Source: Pollenia angustigena
Lineage: Eukaryota; Arthropoda; Insecta; Diptera; Polleniidae
Direction: 5' to 3'
Assembly (NCBI GenBank): GCA_930367215.1
Contig: OV884060.1
Span: 204,727,253 to 204,791,252, forward strand
Length of the DNA stretch: 64,000 nucleotides
Shown here: in pieces, positions 32,016 through 43,560 of the stretch
How positions within the stretch are numbered: the first letter of the stretch is position 1
Layout of the letters: each line of letters starts with the position of its first letter
Translations under genes and position numbers: made by a program
The notes under the pieces: generated by a model
The model's input: only the letters and a program-made list of their open reading frames with translations
Databases searched by the model: none
Told to the model about the DNA's origin: nothing

Positions 32016-32390
32016 GTTGCCAGTGCTAATAATATGGTTAAATTTACTATAATATGTTTAAAACTTTTCGTTAAAAATAGTTTTTGTTGGAGGTGACCAT
32101 ATCGAGCCCTAACAGCGAAAATAACGTAAGCGACATGATTTTCAATTTTCGTTTTTTTTTTAATAAATGACTTTATTGGCAACACTTGCATCATCTCCTA
32201 AAATATCATGGTCACATTATGTACCGTTAAGATTTTATAGCAAAAACAATTTTAGTGTAAGCGACAAATTTCATACAAAATTAATATGAAATAAAACAAA
32301 AAAGCTCTCTCCTGTAAAATTTGATATTTGGCGCTTACATTATTTTCGCGGTTAGGAGTCGATATTAAAAAATGTTTTTCTCTGCGTGAG
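32016..32390. mobile_element. TACACGCAGAG-type MITE remnant interrupted by another MITE
   Basis: The right end AATGTTTTTCTCTGCGTG (about 32370-32388) and internal GTTAAAAATAGTTTTTGTTGG are recognisable. The left terminus is missing beside the preceding MITE. The element is split by the insertion at 32103-32361, and removing that restores GACCATATTAAAAAATG. Confidence 0.65.
32103..32361. mobile_element. MITE with 4-bp ATAT target duplication, CGASYCCTAAC ends
   Basis: The left end CGAGCCCTAACAGCGAAAAT and the inverse of the right end CGACTCCTAACCGCGAAAAT continue as AACGTAAGCG / AATGTAAGCG. ATAT flanks both ends (32099-32102 and 32362-32365). A deleted second copy is at 15314-15522. Confidence 0.8.
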
Positions 32391-32489
32391 AAATTATGGA
32401 CCGAGATTCTTACCATTTTAATGGGGTACGTCCTTGTGGCAATTACAATTACATACATGCTTCTATAACACTGGTTTACAGCCAAAAAA

Positions 32490-33252
32490 TACCTAGAACG
32501 CCACATGCCTAGATAAGTTAATTGGTGCCTCCTGAACACGAAAAACGCTGTATTTTTTTCCCTAAGTGCCGTTTTTTTAGATAACGGTACTTTTGTGTTT
32601 TTAGGTGTATGGTCCCAATCAAACCCTTATGGAGCCCAACCGAAAAGTGCGATCGAAACAAGTAGCACATCGTTGGAAAGATAATCGTATGCCTTTTCCG
32701 TCGATATGCTGAAAATTTCAAAATTTGCCTATTTTTTACGTTTATTTCAAAATTTTTCATTTTTATTTAGTTTTTTTTTTCTACGTTATATTAAATATCT
32801 GGAATGTTTTATTTTTTAACCAAATAGTATATTTAATTACCAACATTTTAAGCGTATTTTGAAAAAAATCGGATGAAAAATAAAGTTTTTATTAAGGATT
32901 TTGTGGAACGACAATATTTTCATCTCATATAAAATTCCGTATTTTTTAAATCCATCAGTTTAACGTATTTAAAACTTTGATGAACTTTGATGTGCCATAA
33001 CCCATGCCATTTCTTATCAGATAGACATTTTCAGCATATCGACGGAAAAGGCATTTGATTATCTTTGTAACGATGTGCTACTTGTTTCGATCGCACTTTT
33101 CGGTTGGGCTCCATAAGGATTTGATCGGGACCATACACCGAAAAACACAAAAGTACCGTTATCTAAAAAACGGTACTTAGGAAAAAAATTATAGCCTTTT
33201 TCGTGTTCATGAGGCACCAATTAACTTATCTAGGCATGTGGCATTCTTGGTA
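32490..33252. repeat. Long inverted repeat, arms about 226 bp
   Basis: The left arm 32490-32716 and right arm 33027-33252 are near-perfect reverse complements. For example GATCGAAACAAGTAGCACAT occurs on the left and ATGTGCTACTTGTTTCGATC (with one mismatch) on the right. The inner edges are TCGATATGCTGAAAAT / ATTTTCAGCATATCGA. The spacer of about 310 bp is AT-rich. A transcript would form a very long hairpin. Terminal TACC ends suggest a foldback element, but no target duplication is clear. Confidence 0.92.
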
Positions 33253-33481
33253 CTTTTCCAAACTTAAAATTTGTAAAGCAGTGTAAGTTACTGTCTTACT
33301 CTGACGCTATAAGATAACTTACTTTATTTAAGAGGGACATTGTGAGATCGATTAAGAAAGAGATTCCTTATTGATCGCTCTACTAAAAGATGGGTTAAGA
33401 AAAATAAGCAATTTAACATTGCTAGGTTTTTTCTGCTTGACAATTCCATTTTGCCAACATAAATGTTATTTTTATTAAAAC
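33253..33481. other. Unassigned spacer
   Basis: No repeat end or coding signal was recognised between the long inverted repeat and the hAT-like element. Confidence 0.4.
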
Positions 33482-35866
33482 CAGTGATGCCAACTTTTTG
33501 AGAGCAAAAAGCACCTTAAAATTTAAAAAAGCGCTAAAAAGCACTATTTCGAGCAAACAAAAGCGTAAAAAAGCACTAAACCCAAAACAAGCTGCATTCG
33601 GCTGTGCCGAATATTATATACCTCCAAAACTTAAAAAAAAGGCGACGGCGTTGATGGGGACCATTTACGATTAAATAATAAATATATTTACATTTGTATA
33701 TAAACATTTTTGAATGTATAACATATTATTATCTTCAAAAAAATAATATCATCCAAAGCATTTGGAGTTTAAATTGGCCATAAAACTGTTTTCAAGTAAT
33801 ACAGTGCGAGCTCGATTTTCGTGACTCGAACAAAATCTAGCCTGTTGCAATTACCGAAAATTTGCAATGACCGACCATTGTTTATAAAACATAATGACAG
33901 CATATATTTTAATAAACATCCTTATATTTTATCGTTTAAATAAATCTAACTTAAAATCGTACAAACTTTAATAAAACAATTGGCTTATGATATTATCTAA
34001 TAATTTTAACATATGTAGGCTCCTAAATAAAGAACACACATAAGGTGTAAAATAGAAAAAACATGTATGTTTGTATTCTGATACTTAGTCAAACCTTTTT
34101 TCAATAGCACTAGCGAATTAGAGGTTACACAACGCTCGCTATAAAAGTATTTTCTGTCAGCTGTTTTATGTAATTTATTTAACACTTTGCATATACCAAG
34201 CTAAGGCTCTTTTTTTAAGTCTTGGCGTTTTTTTGTACGGTTTCCGACTGCATGTTTTTTAGCAATTCCTTATATTTTCCAATCCATATTCTATTTTTGG
34301 AACAGTGTCTACATCCCAAAAAAAAAAAAAATGTTTACCGAAATACATCGTTTTTATTGCGATTACTAAATATGTTGTCAACGCTAAAAAGTGCAACGTT
34401 TCGTCAAATTTCCAAATTGTTAGGAAGCCTAGCAGTAACCTCTTAAATAAAGTTCTGTGTAAAACGAATGTAACTTTCTTTTATCAGTTTTTTATCATTT
34501 GAAATCTGATATCTTTACAAGCCTTCTCATAATTATACCCCAAATAGCAAAGTTCAACTAAATCATCCTCTATATAATCGTAGTTTTAAACAAGTTAGAG
34601 TGCTATATTCGGCTGTGCCGAATCTTTGATACCCTCCACCGACAGTTCGAATGTTTAAGGAGAAATGTCTGTATGATGTTATTATTATCTTAAACTGTGA
34701 CGATTTGTTATTAATTATGGTTTTAGGCGACTAAACTGTTTTCCGGTAGTAGGGTTTATATGGGGCCTAGGGTAAATTATGGACCGATCATCACGAAATT
34801 TATACCATCATTTCCAGTCCTTTAAAACTGTGACGTACCAATTTCTGTTCTGCTAGCATTATTAATTATGGTTTTAGGTGTACTAAACTGTTTTCCGGGA
34901 GTAGGGTTTCTATGGGGCCAAGGATAAATTATGTACCGATCTTCACGAAATTTCCCAGTATCATTTAAAGTCCTATAGAACTGTGACGAGCCAAAATTTG
35001 TTATGATTGCATTATTTTTTACGGCTCTAGGCGTACTAAACTGTTTTCCGGTAGTAGGGTTTACATGGGGCCTAAGGTAAATTATGGACCGATAGTCACG
35101 AAATTTCACAGTGTTATTTCTAGTCCTAAAAAACTGTGACGTACCAAATTTTGTTACGCTAGCGTTATTTTTAACGGTTTTAGGCGTACTAAACTGTTTT
35201 CCGGGAGTAGTGTTTATATGGGGCTTAGGGTAAATTATGGACGGATCTTCACGAAATTTAACAGCGTGGTTTCCAGTCAAATAAAACAAATTTTTACAAA
35301 ATCTTATCTCATTCCGTGCCTTGTTCCAGCATTTATGTTATTATTTTTAACAAAATTATCAATTTTTTTAGGTGGTGGTTCCACATTTTGATTCATAGCT
35401 CTGGTCCTAATGATTCGATTTTGCTGGATTTCAATCCCAAACTGCTTAGGATAACTACAAGCAATTTGGCACCAAGGTTGTTCAATTCTTTTGAGTTGTT
35501 CGAAAGTGAGCGTGTTTTCAACAGACGGACAGACGGACAGACAGACGGACATGGCTAAATCGACTTAGAATTACTCAAGGACCCAGAATATATATACTTT
35601 ATGGGGTCTGAGATAAATAATAATAAAAAAGTTTCACACGGAATGACAAACTTAATATACCCTCTTCACAACTAATTGTGGTGGAGGGTATAAAAATGCT
35701 AGAAAAACTTTAAAATTGCAAAAAGCACTAATAGCACTAAAGAAAAATTGAAAAAGCACAAAGTTAGTGCTTTTTTTTGAGTTTGGCACTATGGATAAAA
35801 TTTTGGCGTTTTGAGGCATCAAAAAGCACCATAAATAGTGCCAAAAGCACTTAGTTGGCATCACTG
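33482..35866 (-). mobile_element. hAT-like element, copy 2 (TIR CAGTGATGCCAACT)
   Basis: The inverted ends CAGTGATGCCAACT are perfect at both sides. The subterminal arms of AAAAAGCAC repeats match copy 1 at 7095-8597, which lies in the opposite orientation. No 8-bp target duplication is evident (ATTAAAAC versus ACATTTTG), so it may have been rearranged or has decayed. A HINE-like copy (34587-35692) is nested in it. The shared internal remnant frame near 33770 (- strand) is broken. Confidence 0.85.
34587..35692 (-). mobile_element. HINE/DINE-1-like repeat copy C with 153-bp tandem units
   Basis: The left 3' end has CAAGTTAGAGTGC, the hairpin ATTCGGCTGTGCCGAAT and GATACCCTCCACC. The right 5' end has the ACCCTCTTCACAAC hairpin and GGTGGAGGGTATA. 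About three and a half 153-bp units lie at 34720-35290. They are in one open frame of 155 codons on the - strand, as in copy B, because 153 is a multiple of three. Confidence 0.75.
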
Positions 35867-36735
35867 ACATTTTGTTTTGCATTAAAATTTGAATTTGAAT
35901 TAACTAATTACTGAACCTCAACACTACAAATATTATTAAAAATTTATATATATTTAATAATTTCATTTCAATTTAAATATTTATAAAACATTGCATATGA
36001 CCTTGATGATTTAACAAAATATACGCATTAATTAAAAATGTGTTCAAAATTCTAAAAAAAAAAAAATAATAAAAAAGTAATTATAATTTAAATAAATATT
36101 CCAAGACATGACCTTTGCAAAAGTTCAGCCACAAATAAAAAAAACTCTATTGTAATGTTTTTCGAAATAAAAAAGAATTATTATAATTCTTTTGAAATTT
36201 ATGACAAAATCATAACAATTGCTAACAATTAATTAAAAACCAGCAAAAGAATATTAAACTTAAGCAATTGTTATGTTAATTCAATTTTAGAAATATTTTA
36301 AAGTTAAATAAAAAATTGTTTTATTTAACTTTTTTTGTTTTTTTTTTTTTATAAAAACAAAAGTAAAGGACATTTGTCAGCTGTCATCATGAAAAGTATT
36401 TGAAATAATTTTATCCAAAGTTGGTTTTATTAAAATGCCATCATAAATTTATGGAAATTGTCATATGCGATTTTAATTGTTATTAGCAGAACTTAGAATT
36501 CTAAAAAAAAAATAATACCAACATCAAATTTTGTTTGTGTTTGACTTTTAAATGAGCTTAACTAAAAATGAATTTTGAGTTTACTTTTAAACGAACTTTT
36601 TCCCAGCCCGTCATGCACCAGAAACTGTTTAAGTTGTATCGTTTGTGGTAGAATTGTGAGATGTTGAATCCGATATTTTGTTATTTAACAGAGATGGGAA
36701 TATGAGGTATTGATATACGCAATATTTGCAATTGT
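35867..36735. other. AT-rich intron DNA, nothing recognised
   Basis: Homopolymer-rich sequence without transposon termini, motifs or coding potential that I can support. Confidence 0.4.
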
Positions 36736-36739
36736 ATGT

Positions 36740-36870
36740 GTGAATAGGGATGAAACGATACCTCTAAGGTATCGATACTTTTACTCGATGTGGTATCGCT
36801 CGAAAAGTATCGATACCTACTTAGAATCGAAAAAAAGTATCGATACTTAGTTACTTGTATGGGTACTTGT
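36740..36870. repeat. Cluster of GTATCGATAC palindromes
   Basis: GTATCGATAC-like palindromes occur at about 36763, 36806 and 36836, with further CGATAC and TATCG strings between them. The cluster resembles the subterminal repeats of the TATCGATA-bearing MITE at 31335-32015 and contains DRE-type motifs. Confidence 0.5.
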
Positions 36871-36919
36871 ATCGGTTTGTATGATAAAAGAATAGCAGCA
36901 TTTAAAAGTGTTCTTATTA

Positions 36920-37045
36920 GGGCCATTATTATAACTTGGCGTTAGCTGTTATCCGACAGTTAACAGACGCTTTTTGACAGATAACACATTATTATCTGTC
37001 AATTTAATCTTACCTTTAGCTTACTTCAAGTTGTAATAATGGCCC
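36920..37045. mobile_element. 126-bp MITE with TTA target duplication
   Basis: Ends GGGCCATTATTATAACTTG and (inverse) GGGCCATTATTACAACTTG. TTA flanks at 36917-36919 and 37046-37048. It is small enough to fold as a single hairpin. Confidence 0.88.
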
Positions 37046-37048
37046 TTA

Positions 37049-37609
37049 GTGTTTTATTACTAGACAATAAAATAAGAACTTCGACCTATTAGAATTTTTG
37101 TGCGAAACGATAAGTGTAAAGATTGAGACCACTTTTAGTTATAACCTAGTACCAATTTTCTTTCGAAAAATCTTCTTTATCTTAGGAAACAAAATTTTAA
37201 AAAACGTTCAGGATAACAACCTTCATTCACCTTTTATTGCAGAAATCAACAATGTCACTATGAATTTATCTTAAATATAAATATGTATTTTATTTCCTTT
37301 CAATAATTTCTCAAGCTCAAGGTCCGTTTTATATAAAGAATATTTATTTAAAATTTATCCAATATTTCGCTATCTCAATGGATAGCTTCTTCAGGGATTT
37401 TTTGGTTTTTTTATATTTCAAACAAATTTTTTTAAAAAAGTAAAGAATATTTAGAAGGTCGAAGAAATTAAGCTAAATAATTTATGTATTTTATTTTTAA
37501 ATTGATAAATATATAATAAAGGTTGGTAAAACCATAATCCAGGATGTTAATTGTGAGTCACACCTCAACCTCAAGTTTTTTGCGCAACTTAAATTGACCT
37601 ATCTTTGTT
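37049..37609. other. Intron DNA preceding the mariner fragment
   Basis: AT-rich. The last part may contain the mariner's 5' untranslated end (GAGTCACACCTCAACCTCAA), but no inverted terminus was paired. Confidence 0.35.
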
Positions 37610-37985
37610 TCAGTATTTGAAAACTTCGATTATTGAGAGGTACACAATTGAGCAGCGCGTTAAGATTAATAAAGCCTTTTACGAAAATAGGCGTTCAATC
37701 AAAATGCATTTAATGCACGTCGTGATTTTTTTGGTCAGTATAATCGACCAAATGTTTCCACAATCGGGAGAATTGCGCCTAAATTTCAGCAAACCGGGTC
37801 TGTAGGAAATGGGAAAATATATGTGCATGCTCCCCAGTTAGTTCTAAGGCTGGCGGCGTCTTCAAAAATGAGGTCGGCCAAGCAATTATCGTGAATGGTG
37901 TTCGCTATGGCGGGATGATAACGGACTTCCTATAGCCAGAAATTGAGGAAATGGACCTAGACGATATGTGGTTTTTAGGTGTGGA
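37610..37985 (+). pseudogene. Dead mariner transposase (copy 3), N-terminus joined to mid-domain
   Basis: YTIEQRVKINKAFYENRRSI is the helix-turn-helix start, and shifting frame gives ARRDFFGQYNRPNVSTIGRI and FQQTGSVGNG. A large deletion then joins to VFKNEVGQAIIVNGVRYGGM, ITDFL-stop-PEIEEMDLDDMWF. The copy ends where another sequence begins. All three catalytic aspartates are absent. Confidence 0.82.
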
Positions 37986-38509
37986 CTAGGGATGCCAAAC
38001 GGGACCAGGTTTTTTGAAACCCGGGATTCGGGATTTTTAATTCAAAAAAAGGGATCCCGGGACGGATCGGGATTTCATATATAAAAGCCAATTTTAAAAT
38101 TCATATAATTATAATTTAATGTTTATGTATAAGAATTAAAACAAATTAATTCATGAAGAAAATTAAACTCATTACAAAATAAAACTGTTTAATGTATTCT
38201 TTTAAAGTAATATGGAAGTATTATGTATTAAAACTTATATTTTAAAAAGATTCTTAAACAAATTAATGACGTCAGATAATTGATACCTTATTTTATCGCA
38301 AACATATGCTGCCGACGAAACCAATATTCGCATTCAACACTTCTGGGTGGTATCGTAAATAAATAACTACATATATGCTATATGACAATATTTAATTTAT
38401 TTTATCTCAATTATATGTATGCAAGTATTAATCTAATAAAATAAACACTTAAAAAAAAGACTAATTTTTTGGGCACAAATTTTGTTAATAATACAAAGTA
38501 ATGTTATAC
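37986..38509. other. Unassigned DNA starting with a CCCGGGAT-rich segment
   Basis: The first 100 bp (TAGGGATGCCAAACGGGACC and CCCGGGATTCGGGAT) look like a hAT-type terminus and share CCCGGGA-type strings with about 5200 and 13640. No matching right end is identified. The rest is AT-rich. Confidence 0.4.
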
Positions 38510-38850
38510 CCCGCCAATTTTTACAATTTTACAATTCCCCTTTTTGGGAAGATTGATTATAGTGCCCTCTTTAGTTTCTTCTGGGAGAGTTTCTGATGAC
38601 CAAAACCTAACGATGCTGGGGTTTATAATCTTGGCACTTGTTCTTGGATCTAAACTTTAATAATTCTGGAGGGATGTTATCTGGACTAGGAGCTTTGTTG
38701 TTTTTGAGAGCTTTAATGGCCGCTATTATTTCCTCCATGTCCGGGCGTCTTTCTACATGTTGTTGACATCTACAGATTATGGTGGGGGTTCAGAAAAATT
38801 TCGTTTGTTTAAATCATGAAAATAGTAGTTAATTGTGTCTGCTCCATAGA
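38510..38850 (-). pseudogene. RTE-like LINE fragment (reverse transcriptase N-terminal region)
   Basis: On the - strand EEIIAAIKALKNNKAPSPDN followed by IPPELLKF is the conserved entry to LINE reverse transcriptases. After a deletion and frameshift, FWSSETLPEETKEGTIINLP and KKGNCK follow, matching the EEWKEGxxxxLPKKGN segment typical of RTE-type enzymes. The catalytic domain is missing. Confidence 0.78.
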
Positions 38851-39542
38851 GGTTAAATTTCTTTTAGTCTGTAAAAAACACATATTTCCAATCATCAAGG
38901 CGACTTTTTTTGGTACACTTCACGTCATAGCGCACATCAAGTTCAAAAGTGACTCAACTCAAAATTTTAATTTTTCGGACTTATATGCTTAAACTATGCA
39001 CTTGTTTATCTACAAAAAAATATCAGTGTATTTTGTTGTTGTTAACTGTTGCTAAAAAACAGTTATGTCTTTCTTTATGTTTCAATTGGTAAAAAGTAGC
39101 AATTCACAAAAGTGACAAAAGTGACTTATTTTTAGTTGTGTCATAAAATATAATGGTATTAGATCCCTACTGCTAAGTGCTTAATAGCCTTAATTCGAAT
39201 TGTGACACTCTTGATAAAATAAATCTTTGCTGAAGTTGATATTAACTAGACTTGTGCCAGTTTGAGTTTGGAAAAAGTGTCAAAACTTGAAAAGAATTCA
39301 GCTAAAGTAACGTAACTTAAAAAAATTCGGTAGCTTGTGCAATAAAACACCATCAAAAATGACACAACTAAAAATGGTTCATTATCATTTCTTCGGTCGT
39401 GCGAAAAATGTCCCCAGGAATAATGGCCCAAAAAAATGTGGAATGGCCACAAAACTAATTAATAAGAAATGAAAAAATTCCCCAATATATATTTCATATA
39501 AACTTTATATAAAAATGTCTAAGGTAGTATCAAAATTCCGAT
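38851..39542. other. Intron DNA, nothing recognised
   Basis: AT-rich with no repeat end, ORF or motif that I can support. Confidence 0.35.
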
Positions 39543-39869
39543 TTCTTATACCATAGAAGAGAAAACCCTTACAACCAACCGAAAGCCGGCTATGCAGGGG
39601 AGCTTTAGTTAGAGATTCGGGATTTTAAAATTCGAGATTTTCGGATTCGGAATTTTGAATTCTTGATTTCAATGAAGAATAATATACCAGCTACTAAAAA
39701 CACTAGATCTTAAAAACGTAATTTTAATTTTATTGAAGAATTTGTCAAAATAACTAAATGAAAAATCGTCCAAAAAATTGATAAGAAAATAGGCTATATG
39801 TATTTCTTTTGCAAAAGTACCCAAATGGGACATTTCGCTGGCAGCCATAACAAGCACCGGCTTCGCTTA
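39543..39869. repeat. Diverged 82-bp units in inverted arrangement
   Basis: About 39540-39612 matches one 82-bp unit (CCATAGAAGAGAAAA, then CCGAAAGCCGGCTATGCAG and AGCTTTAGTTAG). About 39840-39869 is the inverse end (GCACCGGCTTCGCTTA), continued after the MITE at 40320. They are separated from any TIR, so this is a third, eroded occurrence of the family in 29933-31214 and 57800-58021. Confidence 0.65.
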
Positions 39870-40319
39870 AGCTGTTATGATACTTGCTATTTTTTGTATT
39901 TTTTCTATATTGGAGAACAGTGCAAATATATTTGCATAGGAAAACTGACTAAGTGTGAAGAGTATGATTATATCATAAAAAATCTTGAAATGTCAAACAA
40001 ATATACATGTGTTATCGATAAATAATCTAAGACTGTCAAAAAAAATATAAAATGTTTTAACTTAAAATTGACATTTCCAGATTAATTTTTAGCACTGTTG
40101 CCAATTTTTTTAGTTTTTGATCGAAAGAAACGGGTTTTAACTTTTTTTTGCGATTTTTAGTTTTAATGACGGTTTTTTGTGGGGAAAAAACGAGGGCAGT
40201 ATTGTTTGTTTTGTTTACATTTTATCAAATTGTATTTCTTGTTCTTTCTCGCATTTGTTGTTTCATTCAGTCAATCCTAAAAAAATCCAATACAAAAAAT
40301 AGCAAGTATCATAACACCT
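39870..40319. mobile_element. 450-bp MITE with TTA target duplication, AGSTGTTATGATACTTGC ends
   Basis: The left end AGCTGTTATGATACTTGCTA and the inverse of the right end AGGTGTTATGATACTTGCTA both continue TTTTTTGTATT. TTA flanks at 39867-39869 and 40320-40322. Internal similarity to 21992-24623 marks one family. It is inserted into the diverged 82-bp unit. Confidence 0.88.
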
Positions 40320-40322
40320 TTA

Positions 40323-41460
40323 CTAAAGCTTCTATTCTTAAATTTAGGGTTTCAAAATCCGGGATAATAACGTTCGGGATCCTCATTTTAACATTTCGGG
40401 ATTTCGAAATTAGGAATTTTAGTGTTATTCCATTTTTTATGAATCGGAAACGTATGTAAGAACAAATATTACCTGAATGTTGCTTAAACTTTATTATTTT
40501 TTTTATGTACCTGTTTTGTAAATAATAGATTCTAAACGATAAAAGCTTTTTTAAAACTTCCATCTCTGATATTTGTTTTTTTCTATACATTTTTATTCAT
40601 CATACAAGCTGTGTACAAAATATTCGTTCTATTACTACCATGACTTCTTAGCTTGTTTTTAAATATTTCAATTTAAATATAGATTACACAGCAGCTTTTT
40701 ACGCCGATTTAATGTACCCTAAAAGTTAATTACTCGTATATTTAAAATTAAATTAACTTTTTCGGTTTTTTTTTTTTTTTTTTTCCTCAAGTTATTTAAA
40801 TGACTAGAGTTTAAGATTTAACATATTCACAAAACAGTTAGCAAATTGTTACTTTAAATACGAACTAATGTTACTTCAGTTTAATTAACAAGGTCAACAA
40901 TTGAATAAATATTCTTTAAAACCTGAGTAGAGGTTATGTTTCATTGTTGTTGAGCAACAGTTATTACAAGTACTGCTGGGAAACCGTGGCCTTAGAAATG
41001 ACGGTTGTCTCTAGCAATGTCTTGTGAAATATTACTTATTTGTTTAGCAGTGGCAGGCAATACGCATACTTTTATATAATTTTCTATGCTAAAATATCAA
41101 CAAACAGCAACAGGAGGAATAAAATTGTTTTTTTTTTTTGTAGTTTTAGTGGAAAACGAGCTTTAAGAGAATTTTGTTGACAGAGAGCGCCCAGAAATGG
41201 CTTGTTTTAAAGAATACGAAGGAAAAAACAAGTGGATGTTTTTGTAATTTTAGAAACCGTGAGGTCATTATTAAATTAAGAGCAACCAATCCCTGGTCAA
41301 AATTTTCTAGATAACAAAAAAAATGTCCTAAACCAAATTTTACTTAAAAATAAACAAGTGCCGAATCGTTGATGACCTACACCGAGACTTCGAATTGCAG
41401 GAGTGGGCTTTATATGAGAGGACATGTTTTGAAAGAGAAAAGAGATATTTATGCAAAATG
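40323..41460. other. Intron DNA, mostly unassigned
   Basis: Starts with the remainder of the 82-bp unit and FASTA-like poor AT-rich sequence with GGGATTTCGAAAT strings, then long T-runs near 40769. No supported gene or element. Confidence 0.35.
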
Positions 41461-41463
41461 TTA

Positions 41464-41714
41464 AAGGCTCAACCATAATATGCATAGTCTTGCTTAACCT
41501 ACTGTCAAAAATTAACAAATAGTCTCTCAAATGTATTTAAACAAACAAAAACAAAATAAAAAAACATTTGATTCCGTACGGAATGAGCTTAAGCAAATGA
41601 CAGTTTCATTAAACTTAGCAAAAAGTTTCCTTAGGTTCAATATGGTTTGCCTCATATAATTTACATGTATTCGCTCATTCGCTTAAGCCAACTTAAGCGC
41701 ATTGTGGTTGGGCC
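41464..41714. mobile_element. MITE with TTA target, AGGCYCAACCAYAAT ends
   Basis: AAGGCTCAACCATAAT at the left and the inverse GGCCCAACCACAAT at the right. TTA at 41461-41463 and 41715-41717. The ends differ by one base in length. Confidence 0.65.
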
Positions 41715-41796
41715 TTAAATCTTGTACAATTCAGTTGAACAGTTCTCGAGATTTTTCGAAATACCTAAAACAACTGCAGAAAACGCTTCTTGAGAA

Positions 41797-42698
41797 AAAC
41801 AAGTAAGTGTGCTATATTCGGCTTTGCCGAATCTTATATACCCTTCACCATGATGAGATAAGAACAAAAAGTTATATACATAAATAACGTTCTTTAGATA
41901 GGTATAAATAAATATTAATTGAGCCACGCCAACTTTTCATTTCGTCATGCCGAAGAATATAAAAAAACTAAAAATTTATATATGTACCTAAGCCCGTTTC
42001 CTCTTTTGCCAAAGTTGATGTTTGAAATTCGTTTTATAATCTTAAAATCGTTTTAAAAAAATGAAAAAAAAAATTTTTTTGGGATTCTAACTGGCAATAT
42101 CATCAGTCTCAGGAGAGAACTTAACAACTCGGCTACGAATGCTTTTACTGAAGAAGCGTTTAATTGAAATATATTGAGTCTATGAGTTTGTTTCTTTATT
42201 TGAGCGGCATATCATATACATGCATTAATGTGTATGTGTATGCGTAAAATTAAACACATTACAAATAAAATCCACCACTTGTAGTGAAGGGTATAAAAAA
42301 CCACAAAAAAAAACACATTACCAACACTGTATTACCATAGCCACTGTACGACCGTAGAAACCAAAATTGAATTGGTTTGTATGGTATGTTTAAGTCGTTT
42401 TGGTAATGGTAATGTCACGTCTAATAAGACCTTTAAAGGAAAAAATTTGAGGAATTTCAATAGCAAACAATTCTGGACCATGTGTGACATAAATGTATAA
42501 TAACCTGGCCCCCGTCATATATGGGATCTTCGAAAAACCCATTTCAACGGACAGACGGACATCGTTTAATCAAATTCGCTCCTCAAAAGGGCCCTGAATA
42601 GATATACTTTATAGGGTCTAACATCAAAATTATAGAAATTACAAACGGAATGACAAACTTATATATACCCTATTCACCACCTGTGGTGAAGGGTATAA
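41797..42698 (-). mobile_element. HINE-like repeat, second subfamily (possibly two abutting copies)
   Basis: The left 3' end has CAAGTAAGTGTGCTATATTC, the hairpin TTCGGCTTTGCCGAA and TATACCCTTCACC. The right 5' end has ACCACCTGTGGTGAAGGGTA. An internal TAGTGAAGGGTATAAAA end at about 42280 suggests one copy inserted beside or in another. Contains GACAGACGGACATCG and GGAATGACAAACTTATATAT. Confidence 0.65.
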
Positions 42699-42856
42699 TA
42701 AATGAATGCCATATTCGTGATCAGCAGCCCCGATTTATCTTAGACTACATCTTATTTTTTAGGTTATGGCAAAAAGTTAAAAATTTTTGAACCAGTGTTA
42801 TACCCTTTGTACAATTGCATACATTTCGGAGGAATGCATGGAAGATGTTGAAAATG

Positions 42857-43316
42857 TGAAAAACGCGTTCACACTTGAAACATCTAACATCAATAAAAAT
42901 GTCACCATTTATGAAAAAAAACTTTTATTTTTTTTAATACTTTTTTCTACAAAAGTGCCAACATTTTAAAAGATAACACCAAAATGTATTTCCAATTAAT
43001 TTTGTTTAATAATTTTAGCCAAATTAAGCAAAATAAGGCTTGCAAAAAAGGTAAAACTTGAGAAATGGTAACGCTGCTTTCAAATCAACTTCCATTTTGT
43101 CAGTGATGCCACAATAATATCAGAATTTATTACCACTTTTCTAGTGATGACCTTAAAAGAATCGAAAAATGTAAAAGGGAACAAAATGAGATAGAAACAT
43201 TCTGTAAAGATGTTGAAAAATTTTGATTTTTAGCCCTATGTATTTCTTATGGGAAAATTTCAACATCTTCACAAATTAATGTTAAATGTTGACAAGTGTG
43301 AAAAGGCTATTATAGA
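42857..43316. repeat. Imperfect inverted-repeat element
   Basis: TTCACACTTGAAACATCTAA near 42868 is the inverse of CACAAGTGTGAA-type sequence near 43300 (inverse reading TTCACACTTGTCAACATTTA), with further GATGTTGAAA motifs in both halves. Probably an old MITE. Borders uncertain. Confidence 0.45.
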
Positions 43317-43560
43317 CAATCTTCACGAAATTTGGCAAAGCGATTGCTTATCTAATAAAACTGCGATAGACCAAACTTTTTTACAATAGCAGTATTCGTT
43401 ACGGATTTAGGCGAACTATGTTTTCCGGGGGTGGGCTTTATATGGAACCTATGGTAAATTATAGACTGTGCTATTTAGTAGTATAATTTCTAGTCATATA
43501 AAATGAATTCATGCTCAATCTTATATCAATTCGTGCATTTCGCCATTTCCTTCCATATAC
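43317..43560 (-). mobile_element. HINE tandem-unit relic
   Basis: One diverged unit of the 153-bp repeat (ATCTTCACGAAATTTGG, then GGATTTAGGCGAACTATG, GTTTTCCGGGGGTGG and GGTAAATTATAGAC). No ends. Confidence 0.6.

Noticed and set aside
34822..35289. 155-codon open frame on the - strand
   Set aside because: It is the 153-bp HINE tandem unit read through (a multiple of three). Differences from the copy at 20416-20883 are nearly all amino-acid changing, so there is no sign of coding constraint.
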